A stretch of 64,000 nt of DNA from JANWXD01 sp037446115 (GTDB lineage: Bacteria > Acidobacteriota > Terriglobia > Bryobacterales > Bryobacteraceae): the NCBI GenBank assembly GCA_037446115.1, contig JBBIJF010000021.1, positions 11,163 through 75,162 on the forward strand, given 5' to 3'. The translations under genes were made by a program, and so were the position numbers. This document shows positions 1-7,906 of this stretch, piece by piece (position 1 is the first letter of the stretch; every line of letters begins with the position of its first letter). The notes beneath the pieces are model-generated. The model did not search any database and was not told the origin of the DNA. It saw nothing but the letters and a program-made list of their open reading frames with translations.

Positions 1-56
1 GCGGCGGTGCCCAGAGCCGCCAGGCCCAGTTCCCGGCGTGAAATCCGGCGTCCCAT
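1..56 (-). CDS. Tat-exported protein, N-terminus only
   Basis: The first 18 codons of a leftward gene that leaves the window. The visible peptide starts MGRRISRRELGLAALGTAA: paired arginines followed by a hydrophobic Ala/Leu stretch, which is the n- and h-region of a twin-arginine signal peptide. The mature protein is not visible, so no function can be given. A TATAAT box lies 9 nt upstream of the ATG on the minus strand, so the mRNA probably has almost no leader. Confidence 0.6.
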   Translation of the reverse strand, partial: MGRRISRRELGLAALGTA

Positions 57-65
57 GAACCCGCC

Positions 66-73
66 ATTATAGA
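66..73. promoter_or_regulatory. Overlapping divergent -10 boxes
   Basis: One short AT block holds TATAAT reading left (71 to 66) and TATAGA reading right (68-73). It lies between the divergent Tat-protein gene (ATG at 56) and trmO (ATG at 94). No clear -35 is seen for either. The leftward box is 9 nt from its start codon; the rightward gene has a short leader with a GGAG-type ribosome site. Confidence 0.45.
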
Positions 74-93
74 CTTGAGCAGGGAGCAACGCC

Positions 94-831
94 ATGGCGC
101 AAGCGTTCAGTCTCCGCGCAATCGGAATCGTACGCTCAGAGGTGCGAGAGCGGAAAGACATGCCCCCCTTCGGCGTGCCGGCTTCCATTGAGCTGCTGCC
201 GGAATACGTCGCCGGGCTGCTGCGCCTGGAGAAGCATTCGCATATCTGGGTGCTCGCTTGGTTGGAGGAGGCCGAGCGCGACGTCCTCGAGGTGACGCCT
301 CGCGGCGTGCGCGAACGCACCCCGGAGACCCTTCATGGCGTCTTCGCCGTGCGCTCTCCGGCGCGTCCCAATCCGATCGGCCTGACGGCCGCCAAAATCC
401 TCCGCATCCGCGGCGCCTGCATCGAAGTGGACGCTCTCGATTTCGTGGACGGCACCCCGGTCGTGGACCTGAAACCCTACTTCGCCAATCACGACCTGAT
501 CTTTTCGGCCACGAATGCACCCATCGGCAAACCCGCCTCGCGCGAGGCCCTGCGAGACTCTTTGCGCCGCCAGGCCGAGCGGTTCCACGGCGAAACGTGT
601 GCGGACCTGTTATGGGCCGTCTCCGTGGTGGAACAATTCCGGGCCGAGGCGTTCGATCTCGGTGAGCCGGAGCGCTGGCAGGTGACGGCGCCGCTGAACC
701 GGCCGTGCATCGTGGACGCCTTAATGGGGATGACCCGCGCCACGCCGGGCCGGGGCTCAATGCGTTTCACGGAAACGAACGTCGTGCGCTTTCATGACGG
801 CGTCCGCTCCTACGAGTATGCGTGCGTTTAA
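94..831 (+). CDS. trmO: tRNA (N6-threonylcarbamoyladenosine(37)-N6)-methyltransferase TrmO
   Basis: A 245-aa protein of the TsaA/YaeB (UPF0066) family, which uses S-adenosylmethionine to methylate t6A37 in tRNA-Thr. The family motif RSPARPNPIG is at about residues 88-97, and DGTPVVDLKPY follows at about 119-130; both belong to the SAM-binding beta-barrel. The C-terminal part after about residue 155 is a family-specific extension, and total length is close to the E. coli protein (235 aa). ATG 94 is preceded by GGAG at a suitable distance. It stands alone, divergent from the Tat gene. Confidence 0.88.
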   Translation: MAQAFSLRAIGIVRSEVRERKDMPPFGVPASIELLPEYVAGLLRLEKHSHIWVLAWLEEAERDVLEVTPRGVRERTPETLHGVFAVRSPARPNPIGLTAAKILRIRGACIEVDALDFVDGTPVVDLKPYFANHDLIFSATNAPIGKPASREALRDSLRRQAERFHGETCADLLWAVSVVEQFRAEAFDLGEPERWQVTAPLNRPCIVDALMGMTRATPGRGSMRFTETNVVRFHDGVRSYEYACV

Positions 832-903
832 GGCCGGGCGCTCCTTTTACTGCGCTCTGCGAGGGGCACGTGATTCCGGACCGGACTTGAGCCGCAGCGC
901 ATT

Positions 904-2346
904 TCAAGCCAGCAGTTTCTTGACCACGTGACCGGAAACGTCCGTCAGCCGGAAGTCCCGCCCCATGTAGCGGTACGTCAGGCGCGTGTGATCGAATCCC
1001 AGACAGTGCAGGATGGTGGCCTGAAGGTCGTGCACGTGTATGGGATCCTCGACGATCTTGAAGCATAGCTCGTCGGTTTTACCCACCACCTGACCCCCTT
1101 TGATGCCGCCCCCGGCCAGCCACATGCTGTAGGCCACCGGATGGTGATCGCGTCCGGCGTTGTCAGCCTCCTCGGGCTTGCGGATTTCGGCCATGGGCGT
1201 GCGCCCGAATTCGCCTCCCCAGACCACCAGGGTTTCATCCAGCATGCCCCGCTGCTTGAGGTCCTTGATCAGCGCCGCCGCCGGCCGGTCCGTGATGTCG
1301 CAGTTCTTTTTGAGCTTCTTGTTGAGCTCGGTGTGGTCGTCCCAGCTGGCGTGCATCAGCATCACGAACCGCACGCCCCGCTCCACGAGGCGGCGCGCCA
1401 GCAGGCAGTTCACCGCAAACGGGCGCGTCGGTTCCTTGTCCACCCCGTACATCTCACGGATGTGCGTCGGCTCGTCGGAGAAATCCAGCAGCTCGGGAGC
1501 AGCCATCTGCATGCGGAAGGCAAGCTCGTAGGCGGCGATGCGCGAAGCGATCTCCACGTCCCCGGTGGCCTGGAGGCGCTCTTCGTTGAGGTCGCGCAGC
1601 ACGTCCAGGCTCGCACGCTGCATCTGCCGGGTCACGCCCGGCGGGTTGGAGAGATACAGAATCGGATCCCCGGAGCTCCGGAACAGCACTCCTTGATAGT
1701 GCGAGGGCAAAAACCCGCTCGAGAAATTCGTCGCGCCCCCGCTGGTACCCACGCCGGAAGTGAGCACCACAAAGCCGGGCAGGTTTTGCGACTCGCTGCC
1801 CAGCCCGTAAACCACCCAGGCCCCGAGAGTCGGCCGGCCAAACTGTGTGGTTCCGGTAAACAGCAGCAGCTGGCCGGGATGGTGATTGAACGCATCCGTG
1901 TGCATGGAGCGGATCAGGCAGATGTCGTCAGCGACAGAGGCCAGATGCGGCAGCCAGTCGGAGAGCTCCATGCCGCACTCACCGGCCGGCTTGAAGGTCC
2001 GCGGGCTGGCCAGCACGGCCGCCGTGGGTTTGATGAAGGCCAACGGCAGGTCTTTGGTCATGGACTCGGGCAGCGACTGGCCGTGGTACTTCTGTAGCGC
2101 CGGCTTCGGGTCGAACAGATCAATCTGACTGGGACCGCCCTCCATGAACATGAAGATCACGTTCTTGGCCTTCGGGGCGAAGTGCGGCTGCCGCGGCGCC
2201 AGGGGATTATCACGTGGCAGGATCGCCGCCAGCGTGCGGCCCTCCAGGCCCAGCAGATGGGCGAACGCGGCCGTACCGATGCCGCATGCGCAGTCGCGGA
2301 AAAAGCTGCGCCGGGTTTGAATCCGCTGGAATTCCTCCCAGGTCAT
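904..2346 (-). CDS. DUF1501 domain protein (Tat-exported, sulfatase-like fold)
   Basis: A 480-aa protein. It begins with a Tat-type signal (TRRSFFRD at residues 11-18 followed by an Ala/Gly-rich stretch). Then come the DUF1501 hallmarks: a GGPSQIDLFDPKP motif near residue 75, and a WGGEFGRTP motif in the last third. The fold is related to alkaline phosphatase/sulfatase enzymes, but the substrate is unknown. It starts 3 bp after the stop of the DUF1549/DUF1553 cytochrome gene, so the two form an operon. This pairing is common in Planctomycetes, Verrucomicrobia and Solibacter-like Acidobacteriota, where it is often linked to polysaccharide use (inference). Confidence 0.88.
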   Translation of the reverse strand: MTWEEFQRIQTRRSFFRDCACGIGTAAFAHLLGLEGRTLAAILPRDNPLAPRQPHFAPKAKNVIFMFMEGGPSQIDLFDPKPALQKYHGQSLPESMTKDLPLAFIKPTAAVLASPRTFKPAGECGMELSDWLPHLASVADDICLIRSMHTDAFNHHPGQLLLFTGTTQFGRPTLGAWVVYGLGSESQNLPGFVVLTSGVGTSGGATNFSSGFLPSHYQGVLFRSSGDPILYLSNPPGVTRQMQRASLDVLRDLNEERLQATGDVEIASRIAAYELAFRMQMAAPELLDFSDEPTHIREMYGVDKEPTRPFAVNCLLARRLVERGVRFVMLMHASWDDHTELNKKLKKNCDITDRPAAALIKDLKQRGMLDETLVVWGGEFGRTPMAEIRKPEEADNAGRDHHPVAYSMWLAGGGIKGGQVVGKTDELCFKIVEDPIHVHDLQATILHCLGFDHTRLTYRYMGRDFRLTDVSGHVVKKLLA

Positions 2347-2349
2347 GTC

Positions 2350-4917
2350 TCACTCCCGCGTGATGAATTCGTCCAGATTGAGCAGCACGCGACTCACCGC
2401 CACCCACGCCGCTGGCTCCGAAGGATCAGATCCCCCCGCAGCCGGATACAGGGCGCGGGCAGCCGTCGGATCCGCTTTCATCCATCCGAGCTGCTCGTCG
2501 AGGAACTTTGTCAGTCTCTCGCGCTCCCGCGGACTCGGACTCCGCGCCAGGCAAAGCCGGAAGGCATAGTCCAGACGCGCCTCCTGACGCGGCGGCGCCT
2601 CGCGCAGCACGCGGTCGGCCAGCGCCACGGCGGCCTCGAAAAACACCGGATCGTTCAGCAAGTTCAGCGCCTGCAAGGGCGTGTTCGAACGCCGACGACG
2701 GCTGCAGGAAACGTTCGAGTCCGGCGCGTCAAAATTCATGAGCTGGGGATACGGGACCGTGCGCTGAAAGTGAATATACAAGCCACGGCGGTAACGGTCT
2801 TTGCCCTGGCTTTCGGGCCACTTGACGCTGTTGGCGTAGCCGAGTTTTTCCAGATCGGCCGGTTGCGGCGGCCGGATGCTCCGGCCGCCGACCTCCGGGT
2901 TCAGCAGCCCGCTCACCGCCAGTGCGGAATCGCGGATCAGTTCCGCCGGCAGGCGCAGCCTCGACTGCCGCGCCAGCAGCCGGTTGTCCGGATCCCGCGC
3001 CTCCAGCTCCGGACGCGCCTCTGAGGACTGCCGGTAGGTTGCCGAAGTCACGATCAGCCGGATCATCTGCTTGACGCTCCAGCCGCGGTCCATAAACTCC
3101 ACGGCGAGCCAGTCGAGCAGTTCCGGATGCGAAGGCTTTTCTCCCTGAGTGCCGAAGTCTTCCGATGTCGCCACCAGACCCCGGCCGAACAGTTCCTGCC
3201 AGAGCCGGTTGACCGTCACGCGAGCCGTCAGGGGATTGTCGCGTGACACCAGCCACCGCGCCAGCGTGAGGCGGTTCGGCGCCGCATCTTCCCGCACAGC
3301 CAGCAGCCAGGTGAGCGGTTGGGGCTGGACCTCCACACCCCTGCGGCGGTAGTCGCCGCGAAGATAGACATGCGTCTTCGGCGGCTCCGAATTCTCCACG
3401 AGAACCGGCGCCTGACTGAGGGCCGGAAACTCCGCGTCCAGCTTGTCCAGTTGTTCGCGCAGCTCCTTGAGCTTGCCCATCAGCGCTTTGTCCTTGCTGA
3501 AGTCCGGACCGGGATTGCGGATGAAGTAGTCGCTGAGGCGCCGCTGTTGCTTCTCGGTCCGTTTCTCGGGAGGCGTGTTGAGAATTTTCTCTCCTGCATC
3601 CACCATGGCCCGGAACGAGGTCAGCTGGAAGTCCCAGTCCAGGCGCTTGCCGGGGTGGGCGGCCGCCTCCCGGAGATTGCGCTCCCATTCGGCCTGCAGG
3701 GCGGCAATGCCGTACCGGTCCAGCAGCTCCTGCCGCTTGCGCCGGTACTCGGGCAGCGCGCGCAGGTACGGGCCGATTTCGCCGGGCAGAGGTGCGTCAA
3801 TCTCATCCTCTTCGGCGCGGTCAAAGTAAGCAAACAGCTGGTAGTAGTCCCGCTGCGTGATCGGATCGTACTTGTGGTCGTGACACTGAGCGCAGCCCAC
3901 CGTGAGACCGAGCCAGGTCGTCCCGACGGTGTTGACACGGCTGACCAGCTGTTCGAAGCGGGCTTCGTTGCGGTCCACGCCGGCTTCACGATTGGTGAGC
4001 GTGTTGCGGTGGAATCCGGTGGCGATTTTCTGCTCCACGGTGGCGCCCGGAAGCAAATCACCGGCGATCTGCTCGATCGTGAATTGATCGAACGGCATGT
4101 CGCGGTTGAGCGCCTCGATCACCCAGTGCCGCCAGCGCCAGGCGTGCGGCCGCGGCAAATCTTTTTCGTACCCGTCGCTGTCGGCGTAGTGGGCCAGATC
4201 CAGCCAGTGCCGGGCCCACTTTTCGCCGAAATGCGGCGAGGCCAGCAGGCGATCCACCAGCCGCTCGTACGCATCCGGCCGGTTGTCGGTAAGAAACTCG
4301 GCGACGTCCTGCGGTCGAGGCGGCAGTCCGGTCAGATCCAGGCTCAGGCGCCGGATCAGAGTGGTTCTGGAGGCTTCGGGAGAAGGCGAGATTCCCTCGG
4401 CTTCCAGGCGGGCCAGGATGAAGGCGTCAACGGGGTTCCGCACCCAGCTCCGCTGGCGGACGGCCGGAGGCTCCGGCTTGACCGGAGGCCGAAACGCCCA
4501 GTGGGAAATGCCCGCACGCGGCGGCGGTGAGGTGGAACTCTCCGGCCAGCTGGCGCCCTGCTCTATCCAGGCCCGCAGAATGGCAACTTCCTTGGGCGAA
4601 AGCCGCGGGCCGGCGGGCGGCATGATCTTGCCCTTCTCCAGTCCAGCCACGAGTTGAATCAAGCGGCTGCCCGCGCTGTCGCCCGGCTTGATCACCGCAC
4701 CCGAGTAGCCGCCCGCCAGGGCCGCTTCGCGATTATCGAGACGGAGGCCGTTCATCTGCTGCGCCGGGCCGTGACAGGCGTGACATTTCGCCTTGAAGAT
4801 GGGCTCGACGTGGCGCCGGAATTCGATCTTCTCCTTAACCGGCGCAGGAAGCGCAGGCTCAGCCGCGGGCAAGACGGAGGCAAGCGTGGACGCCCAGAAC
4901 CAAGCGGCCCAGCGCAT
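2350..4917 (-). CDS. PSCyt1/DUF1549/DUF1553 planctomycete-type cytochrome protein
   Basis: An 855-aa exported protein counted from the ATG at 4917. That start gives a clean signal peptide (MRWAAWFWASTLASVLPAAEP) and sits 9 nt after a TATAAT box; an ATG at 4944 lies upstream of that box and is unlikely. A c-type haem site CHACH is at about residues 45-49 (PSCyt1). DUF1549 follows, with its own CAQCHDH motif at mid-length, and then DUF1553 at the C-terminus. No enzyme activity is established for the family; it travels with DUF1501 proteins such as the next gene. The haem sites suggest periplasmic electron transfer. Confidence 0.88.
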   Translation of the reverse strand: MRWAAWFWASTLASVLPAAEPALPAPVKEKIEFRRHVEPIFKAKCHACHGPAQQMNGLRLDNREAALAGGYSGAVIKPGDSAGSRLIQLVAGLEKGKIMPPAGPRLSPKEVAILRAWIEQGASWPESSTSPPPRAGISHWAFRPPVKPEPPAVRQRSWVRNPVDAFILARLEAEGISPSPEASRTTLIRRLSLDLTGLPPRPQDVAEFLTDNRPDAYERLVDRLLASPHFGEKWARHWLDLAHYADSDGYEKDLPRPHAWRWRHWVIEALNRDMPFDQFTIEQIAGDLLPGATVEQKIATGFHRNTLTNREAGVDRNEARFEQLVSRVNTVGTTWLGLTVGCAQCHDHKYDPITQRDYYQLFAYFDRAEEDEIDAPLPGEIGPYLRALPEYRRKRQELLDRYGIAALQAEWERNLREAAAHPGKRLDWDFQLTSFRAMVDAGEKILNTPPEKRTEKQQRRLSDYFIRNPGPDFSKDKALMGKLKELREQLDKLDAEFPALSQAPVLVENSEPPKTHVYLRGDYRRRGVEVQPQPLTWLLAVREDAAPNRLTLARWLVSRDNPLTARVTVNRLWQELFGRGLVATSEDFGTQGEKPSHPELLDWLAVEFMDRGWSVKQMIRLIVTSATYRQSSEARPELEARDPDNRLLARQSRLRLPAELIRDSALAVSGLLNPEVGGRSIRPPQPADLEKLGYANSVKWPESQGKDRYRRGLYIHFQRTVPYPQLMNFDAPDSNVSCSRRRRSNTPLQALNLLNDPVFFEAAVALADRVLREAPPRQEARLDYAFRLCLARSPSPRERERLTKFLDEQLGWMKADPTAARALYPAAGGSDPSEPAAWVAVSRVLLNLDEFITRE

Positions 4918-4926
4918 CTTGGGCGC

Positions 4927-4949
4927 TATTATACCGCTGTCCATATAAT
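4927..4949. promoter_or_regulatory. Two divergent TATAAT -10 boxes
   Basis: TATAAT reads leftward at 4932-4927 (9 nt before ATG 4917) and rightward at 4944-4949 (6 nt before ATG 4956). With a start point about 7 nt after the box, the rightward transcript would begin at the A of the ATG. No TTGACA-like -35 is visible at the right distance on either strand. Confidence 0.6.
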
Positions 4950-4955
4950 GAGGTC

Positions 4956-5954
4956 ATGGCGGTCAAGACCACCGTCGTGGGAAGTTACCCCGCGCCCCAC
5001 TGGCTTCTGGGCGACACCAGCCGCGTCACCCTGCGCGACGCCGTTATGGTCGTGCTGAAGACGCAGGAGCTGGCCGGTATTGACCTCGTGGCCGACGGCG
5101 AACTGAATCGCTTCGACCCCAGTCACCCGGAAACCAACGGCATGATTGACTATTTCGTGTCGCGCATGGCCGGCATCCGCACCCACTTCACGCCGGCGGA
5201 TATCGCCCAGTTCCGGGCGCAGCCCGACACCGCCTACCGCGCCCAGCCGGCCGGAATCGTGGTCGGCGAGGTGCGGGAAGGAACGCTCAACCTTCCGCGC
5301 GACTTCGAATTCACACGCGCTCTGACCACCAAGCCGCTGAAATTCACCTGCACCGGACCGCACATGCTCAGCAAGGTGCTCATGGACTGCCATTACGGCG
5401 ACCGGGCCGCGCTCGCCATGGCCATCGCCGGCGTGCTGCGCGAGCAGATCAGCTGGATTGCAGCCGACGTAATCCAGCTCGACGAAGCCAACATCAGCGG
5501 CCACCCGGAGGATGCCGAGTGGGCCGCCCGGGCCATCAATCATGTGCTCGAAGCCGTGCAGGGAGAGCGCGCGGTGCACATCTGTTTCGGCAATTACGGC
5601 GGCCAACCGGTGCAGAAGGGGCTGTGGCGCGACCTGGTTCCGTTTCTGAACCGGCTCCAGGCGGACCACGTGGTGCTGGAGTTCGCCCGGCGCGGCTACG
5701 AAGAGCTTGAGGTGCTCCGGGATGTGGACTCGCGGCTCGGGCTGGGAATCGGCGTCATTGACATCAAAGACAATGTCGTCGAAAAGCCGGAGGAAGTGGC
5801 CCGCCGGTTGGAGCACGCCGCCAAGCTGCTCGGACCGGACCGGATCCGCTACGCCCACCCGGATTGCGGCTTCTGGATGCTTCACCGCACCATTGCCGAC
5901 GCCAAGATGCGCGCCCTCGTCGCCGGGCGCAACCTCTTTGAAGGTCGTTCCTAG
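4956..5954 (+). CDS. MetE C-terminal-like zinc methyltransferase (cobalamin-independent methionine synthase family)
   Basis: A 332-aa stand-alone protein equivalent to the catalytic C-terminal half of MetE. The zinc ligands are visible: an H-x-C pair in HICFGNY near residues 208-210 and a late Cys in HPDCGF near 304; VGSYP at the N-terminus and LDEANISG are also family features. Full MetE is about 750 aa, so the N-terminal half is absent. Related short proteins include archaeal core methionine synthases and epoxyalkane:coenzyme M transferases, so the methyl or alkyl donor is not certain. ATG 4956 is 6 nt after TATAAT, probably leaderless. The next gene begins at the base after the stop codon. 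Confidence 0.75.
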   Translation: MAVKTTVVGSYPAPHWLLGDTSRVTLRDAVMVVLKTQELAGIDLVADGELNRFDPSHPETNGMIDYFVSRMAGIRTHFTPADIAQFRAQPDTAYRAQPAGIVVGEVREGTLNLPRDFEFTRALTTKPLKFTCTGPHMLSKVLMDCHYGDRAALAMAIAGVLREQISWIAADVIQLDEANISGHPEDAEWAARAINHVLEAVQGERAVHICFGNYGGQPVQKGLWRDLVPFLNRLQADHVVLEFARRGYEELEVLRDVDSRLGLGIGVIDIKDNVVEKPEEVARRLEHAAKLLGPDRIRYAHPDCGFWMLHRTIADAKMRALVAGRNLFEGRS

Positions 5955-7013
5955 ATGATGTTCACGATCCGTCGGTTTCCCGCGCTCACTGCGTTCCTGC
6001 TGGCAGGCAGCCTTTGCGGGCAGCCGCGCCTGGAGAACATCCGCCAGCTGACCTTCGGCGGACAGAACGCCGAGGCCTACTGGTCACCGGACGGCAAGCG
6101 CTTGATCTTTCAGGCGACACGGGACGGCCTGGGCTGTGACCAGATGTTCATCATGAACTCTGACGGCTCGGAGCTGCGTATGGTGTCCACCGGCAAAGGC
6201 CGCACGACGTGCGGCTATTTCCTGCCCGATGGCAGGCACATCCTGTACTCCTCCACGCACGAGACGGATGCGGCCTGCCCGCCCCCGCCCGACCGCAGCC
6301 AGGGCTATGTGTGGGCTGTGTATCCCTCCTACGACATCTACCTGGCGACCGACGAAGGAAAAATCCTCCGGAAACTCACCGACACTCCGGGCTACGACGC
6401 GGAAGCCACCGTGAACTGGAAGACCGGCCGGATCGTGTACACGTCCATGGCCTCCGGTGATCTGGACCTGTGGAGCATGAAGCTGGACGGCACGGACAAG
6501 CGGAGAATTACGTCGGAACTCGGCTATGACGGTGGAGCCGTTTTCTCTAGAGACGGCGAGCGCCTTGTCTGGAGAGCGTTTCATCCCAAAGATCCGGCGG
6601 CCGCAGGGCGCTACAAGGATCTCCTGGCGCGGGGACTCACCTCCCCGATGGAAATGGAGCTTTTCCTTGCCCGCGCCGACGGCGCCCACGCCCGCCAGAT
6701 CACGCAATTCGGTTGCGCCAGCTTCGCCCCCACCTTCACTCCCGACGGGCGGCGGATCGTCTTTTCGTCGAACCGCCATGCCTGTGGGAGCCGCCGTTTC
6801 GAGCTCTATGTCATCAATGCCGACGGTACAGGCCTCCGGCAGATCACAAATTTCGGGGGCTTCACTTCTTTTCCAGAATTGTCGCCCGACGGCCGGAAGA
6901 TCGTCTTCGTATCGGACTGGAAGGCCAGAGAGCGTTATGAATTCAATGTGTTCGTGGCGGACTGGATCGAAGAGAACCCTTCAGGGGAGACGGCGGGGTC
7001 ACTGGTAAAATAG
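5955..7013 (+). CDS. Secreted TolB-like PD40 beta-propeller protein
   Basis: A 352-aa protein with a signal peptide (FPALTAFLLAGSLCG) and repeated SPDGKRLIF / SPDGRKIVF / TPDGRRIVFSS motifs, typical of WD40-like PD40 blades as in TolB. About five blades can be seen. It probably acts in the periplasm as a binding or scaffold protein; no catalytic residues are recognisable. It starts directly after the stop of the MetE-like gene (ATG at 5955), so it is very likely co-transcribed, but no functional link is obvious. Confidence 0.78.
   Translation: MMFTIRRFPALTAFLLAGSLCGQPRLENIRQLTFGGQNAEAYWSPDGKRLIFQATRDGLGCDQMFIMNSDGSELRMVSTGKGRTTCGYFLPDGRHILYSSTHETDAACPPPPDRSQGYVWAVYPSYDIYLATDEGKILRKLTDTPGYDAEATVNWKTGRIVYTSMASGDLDLWSMKLDGTDKRRITSELGYDGGAVFSRDGERLVWRAFHPKDPAAAGRYKDLLARGLTSPMEMELFLARADGAHARQITQFGCASFAPTFTPDGRRIVFSSNRHACGSRRFELYVINADGTGLRQITNFGGFTSFPELSPDGRKIVFVSDWKARERYEFNVFVADWIEENPSGETAGSLVK
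7006..7011 (+). promoter_or_regulatory. -10 box for the coiled-coil gene
   Basis: TAAAAT overlaps the last codons and stop of the propeller gene and lies 11 nt before the GTG at 7023. It predicts a leader of only a few nucleotides. Confidence 0.35.
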
Positions 7014-7022
7014 AAAACGCGC

Positions 7023-7355
7023 GTGCCCCGGAGGAAAAGAGCCACGGCTCGCTCCCGTAACGGCCGTCTCGAGGATGCCATCGCCCTGCTCGTCGCCAAC
7101 GAGGCTTCGTTTCTCGAGCATCTGGCCCGCATGGACGAGCGCTTTGCCCGGATGGACGAGCGTTTCGCCCGCAACGACGAACGCTTTGCCGAAATGGATG
7201 CGCGCCTGGAGGAGCGCTTTGCCCGCATCGACAGGCGCTTTTCCCGCGTCGAAGACGAACTGGCGGCGATCAAGAACATCCTGCTGCGCCACGAACAGAT
7301 CCTCGAAGCCTTGCCGCAAGCGATCAAAAGGGAGATCGGATTCAAGCCACGTTGA
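7023..7355 (+). CDS. Small coiled-coil protein with heptad repeats
   Basis: A 110-aa protein, GTG start. The N-terminus is basic (PRRKRATARSR). The centre is a run of seven-residue repeats of the form MDERFAR / NDERFAE / IDRRFSR (about residues 38-75), continuing as a long charged coiled coil to the end. The DNA shows matching degenerate 21-bp repeats at about 7128-7250. Such proteins usually oligomerise as rods; no named function can be assigned. It sits between the propeller gene and the PfpI gene, all on the same strand, with its own candidate -10. Confidence 0.6.
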   Translation: MPRRKRATARSRNGRLEDAIALLVANEASFLEHLARMDERFARMDERFARNDERFAEMDARLEERFARIDRRFSRVEDELAAIKNILLRHEQILEALPQAIKREIGFKPR

Positions 7356-7363
7356 GAGGGGTT

Positions 7364-7903
7364 ATGGAACTTTCCGGAAAGCGCATCGCGATCCTTGTTG
7401 ACAATATCTACCAGGATCTCGAGGTTTGGTATCCGTACTACCGTTTCAAGGAAGCCGGTGCGGACGTGTGGATCCTCGCCGCAGCCGCCGGGGAAAAGTA
7501 CACGGGCAAATATGGATACCCGATCGTCTCGGACCGCTCTTATGAGCAGGTGCGCGCCGCCGACATTGACGGCGTCGTGATTCCGGGCGGCTATGCGCCG
7601 GACCTGATCCGGCGCTACCCCGCCGCGCTCCAGCTTGTTCGTGACCTGGACGCGCAGGGTAAACTCGTCGCGGCCATTTGTCACGCAGGCTGGGTGCTCT
7701 GTTCGGCGGGAATCCTCAAGGGCCGCCGCGTCACCTGTTTTTCGGCGATCAAAGACGACGTCGTCAACGCGGGGGCGCTCTATGAAGACGCCGAAGTGGT
7801 CGTCGACCGCAATCTCGTCACGTCGCGCAAGCCCGAGGATCTGCCGGCCTTCTGCCGGGCTTCAATCGGGGTGCTCGCCGCCGTCCCGGCGGGCGTCCGC
7901 TAG
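7364..7903 (+). CDS. DJ-1/PfpI family protein
   Basis: A 179-aa protein of the class I glutamine-amidotransferase-like DJ-1/PfpI superfamily. The nucleophile-elbow Cys is in AICHAGW at about residue 106, with IPGGYAPD ahead of it and the early acidic residue in YQDLEVWYP. Members are deglycases, chaperones or proteases; the closest type here is PfpI/YhbO. The ATG at 7364 is chosen over an upstream TTG because GAGAGGGG precedes it. It ends 3 bp before the convergent oxidoreductase gene. Confidence 0.85.
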   Translation: MELSGKRIAILVDNIYQDLEVWYPYYRFKEAGADVWILAAAAGEKYTGKYGYPIVSDRSYEQVRAADIDGVVIPGGYAPDLIRRYPAALQLVRDLDAQGKLVAAICHAGWVLCSAGILKGRRVTCFSAIKDDVVNAGALYEDAEVVVDRNLVTSRKPEDLPAFCRASIGVLAAVPAGVR

Positions 7904-7906
7904 CGT

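Noticed and set aside
1141..4530. Long open frames on the plus strand opposite the DUF1501 and cytochrome genes (up to about 400 codons)
   Set aside because: They are antisense shadows in GC-rich codons: no family motifs, Arg/Gly/His-rich composition, and the opposite strand has clear domains.
7125..7250. Tandem 21-bp repeats that might suggest CRISPR or a VNTR
   Set aside because: They encode in-frame heptads of a coiled coil, have no spacers and no cas genes nearby.
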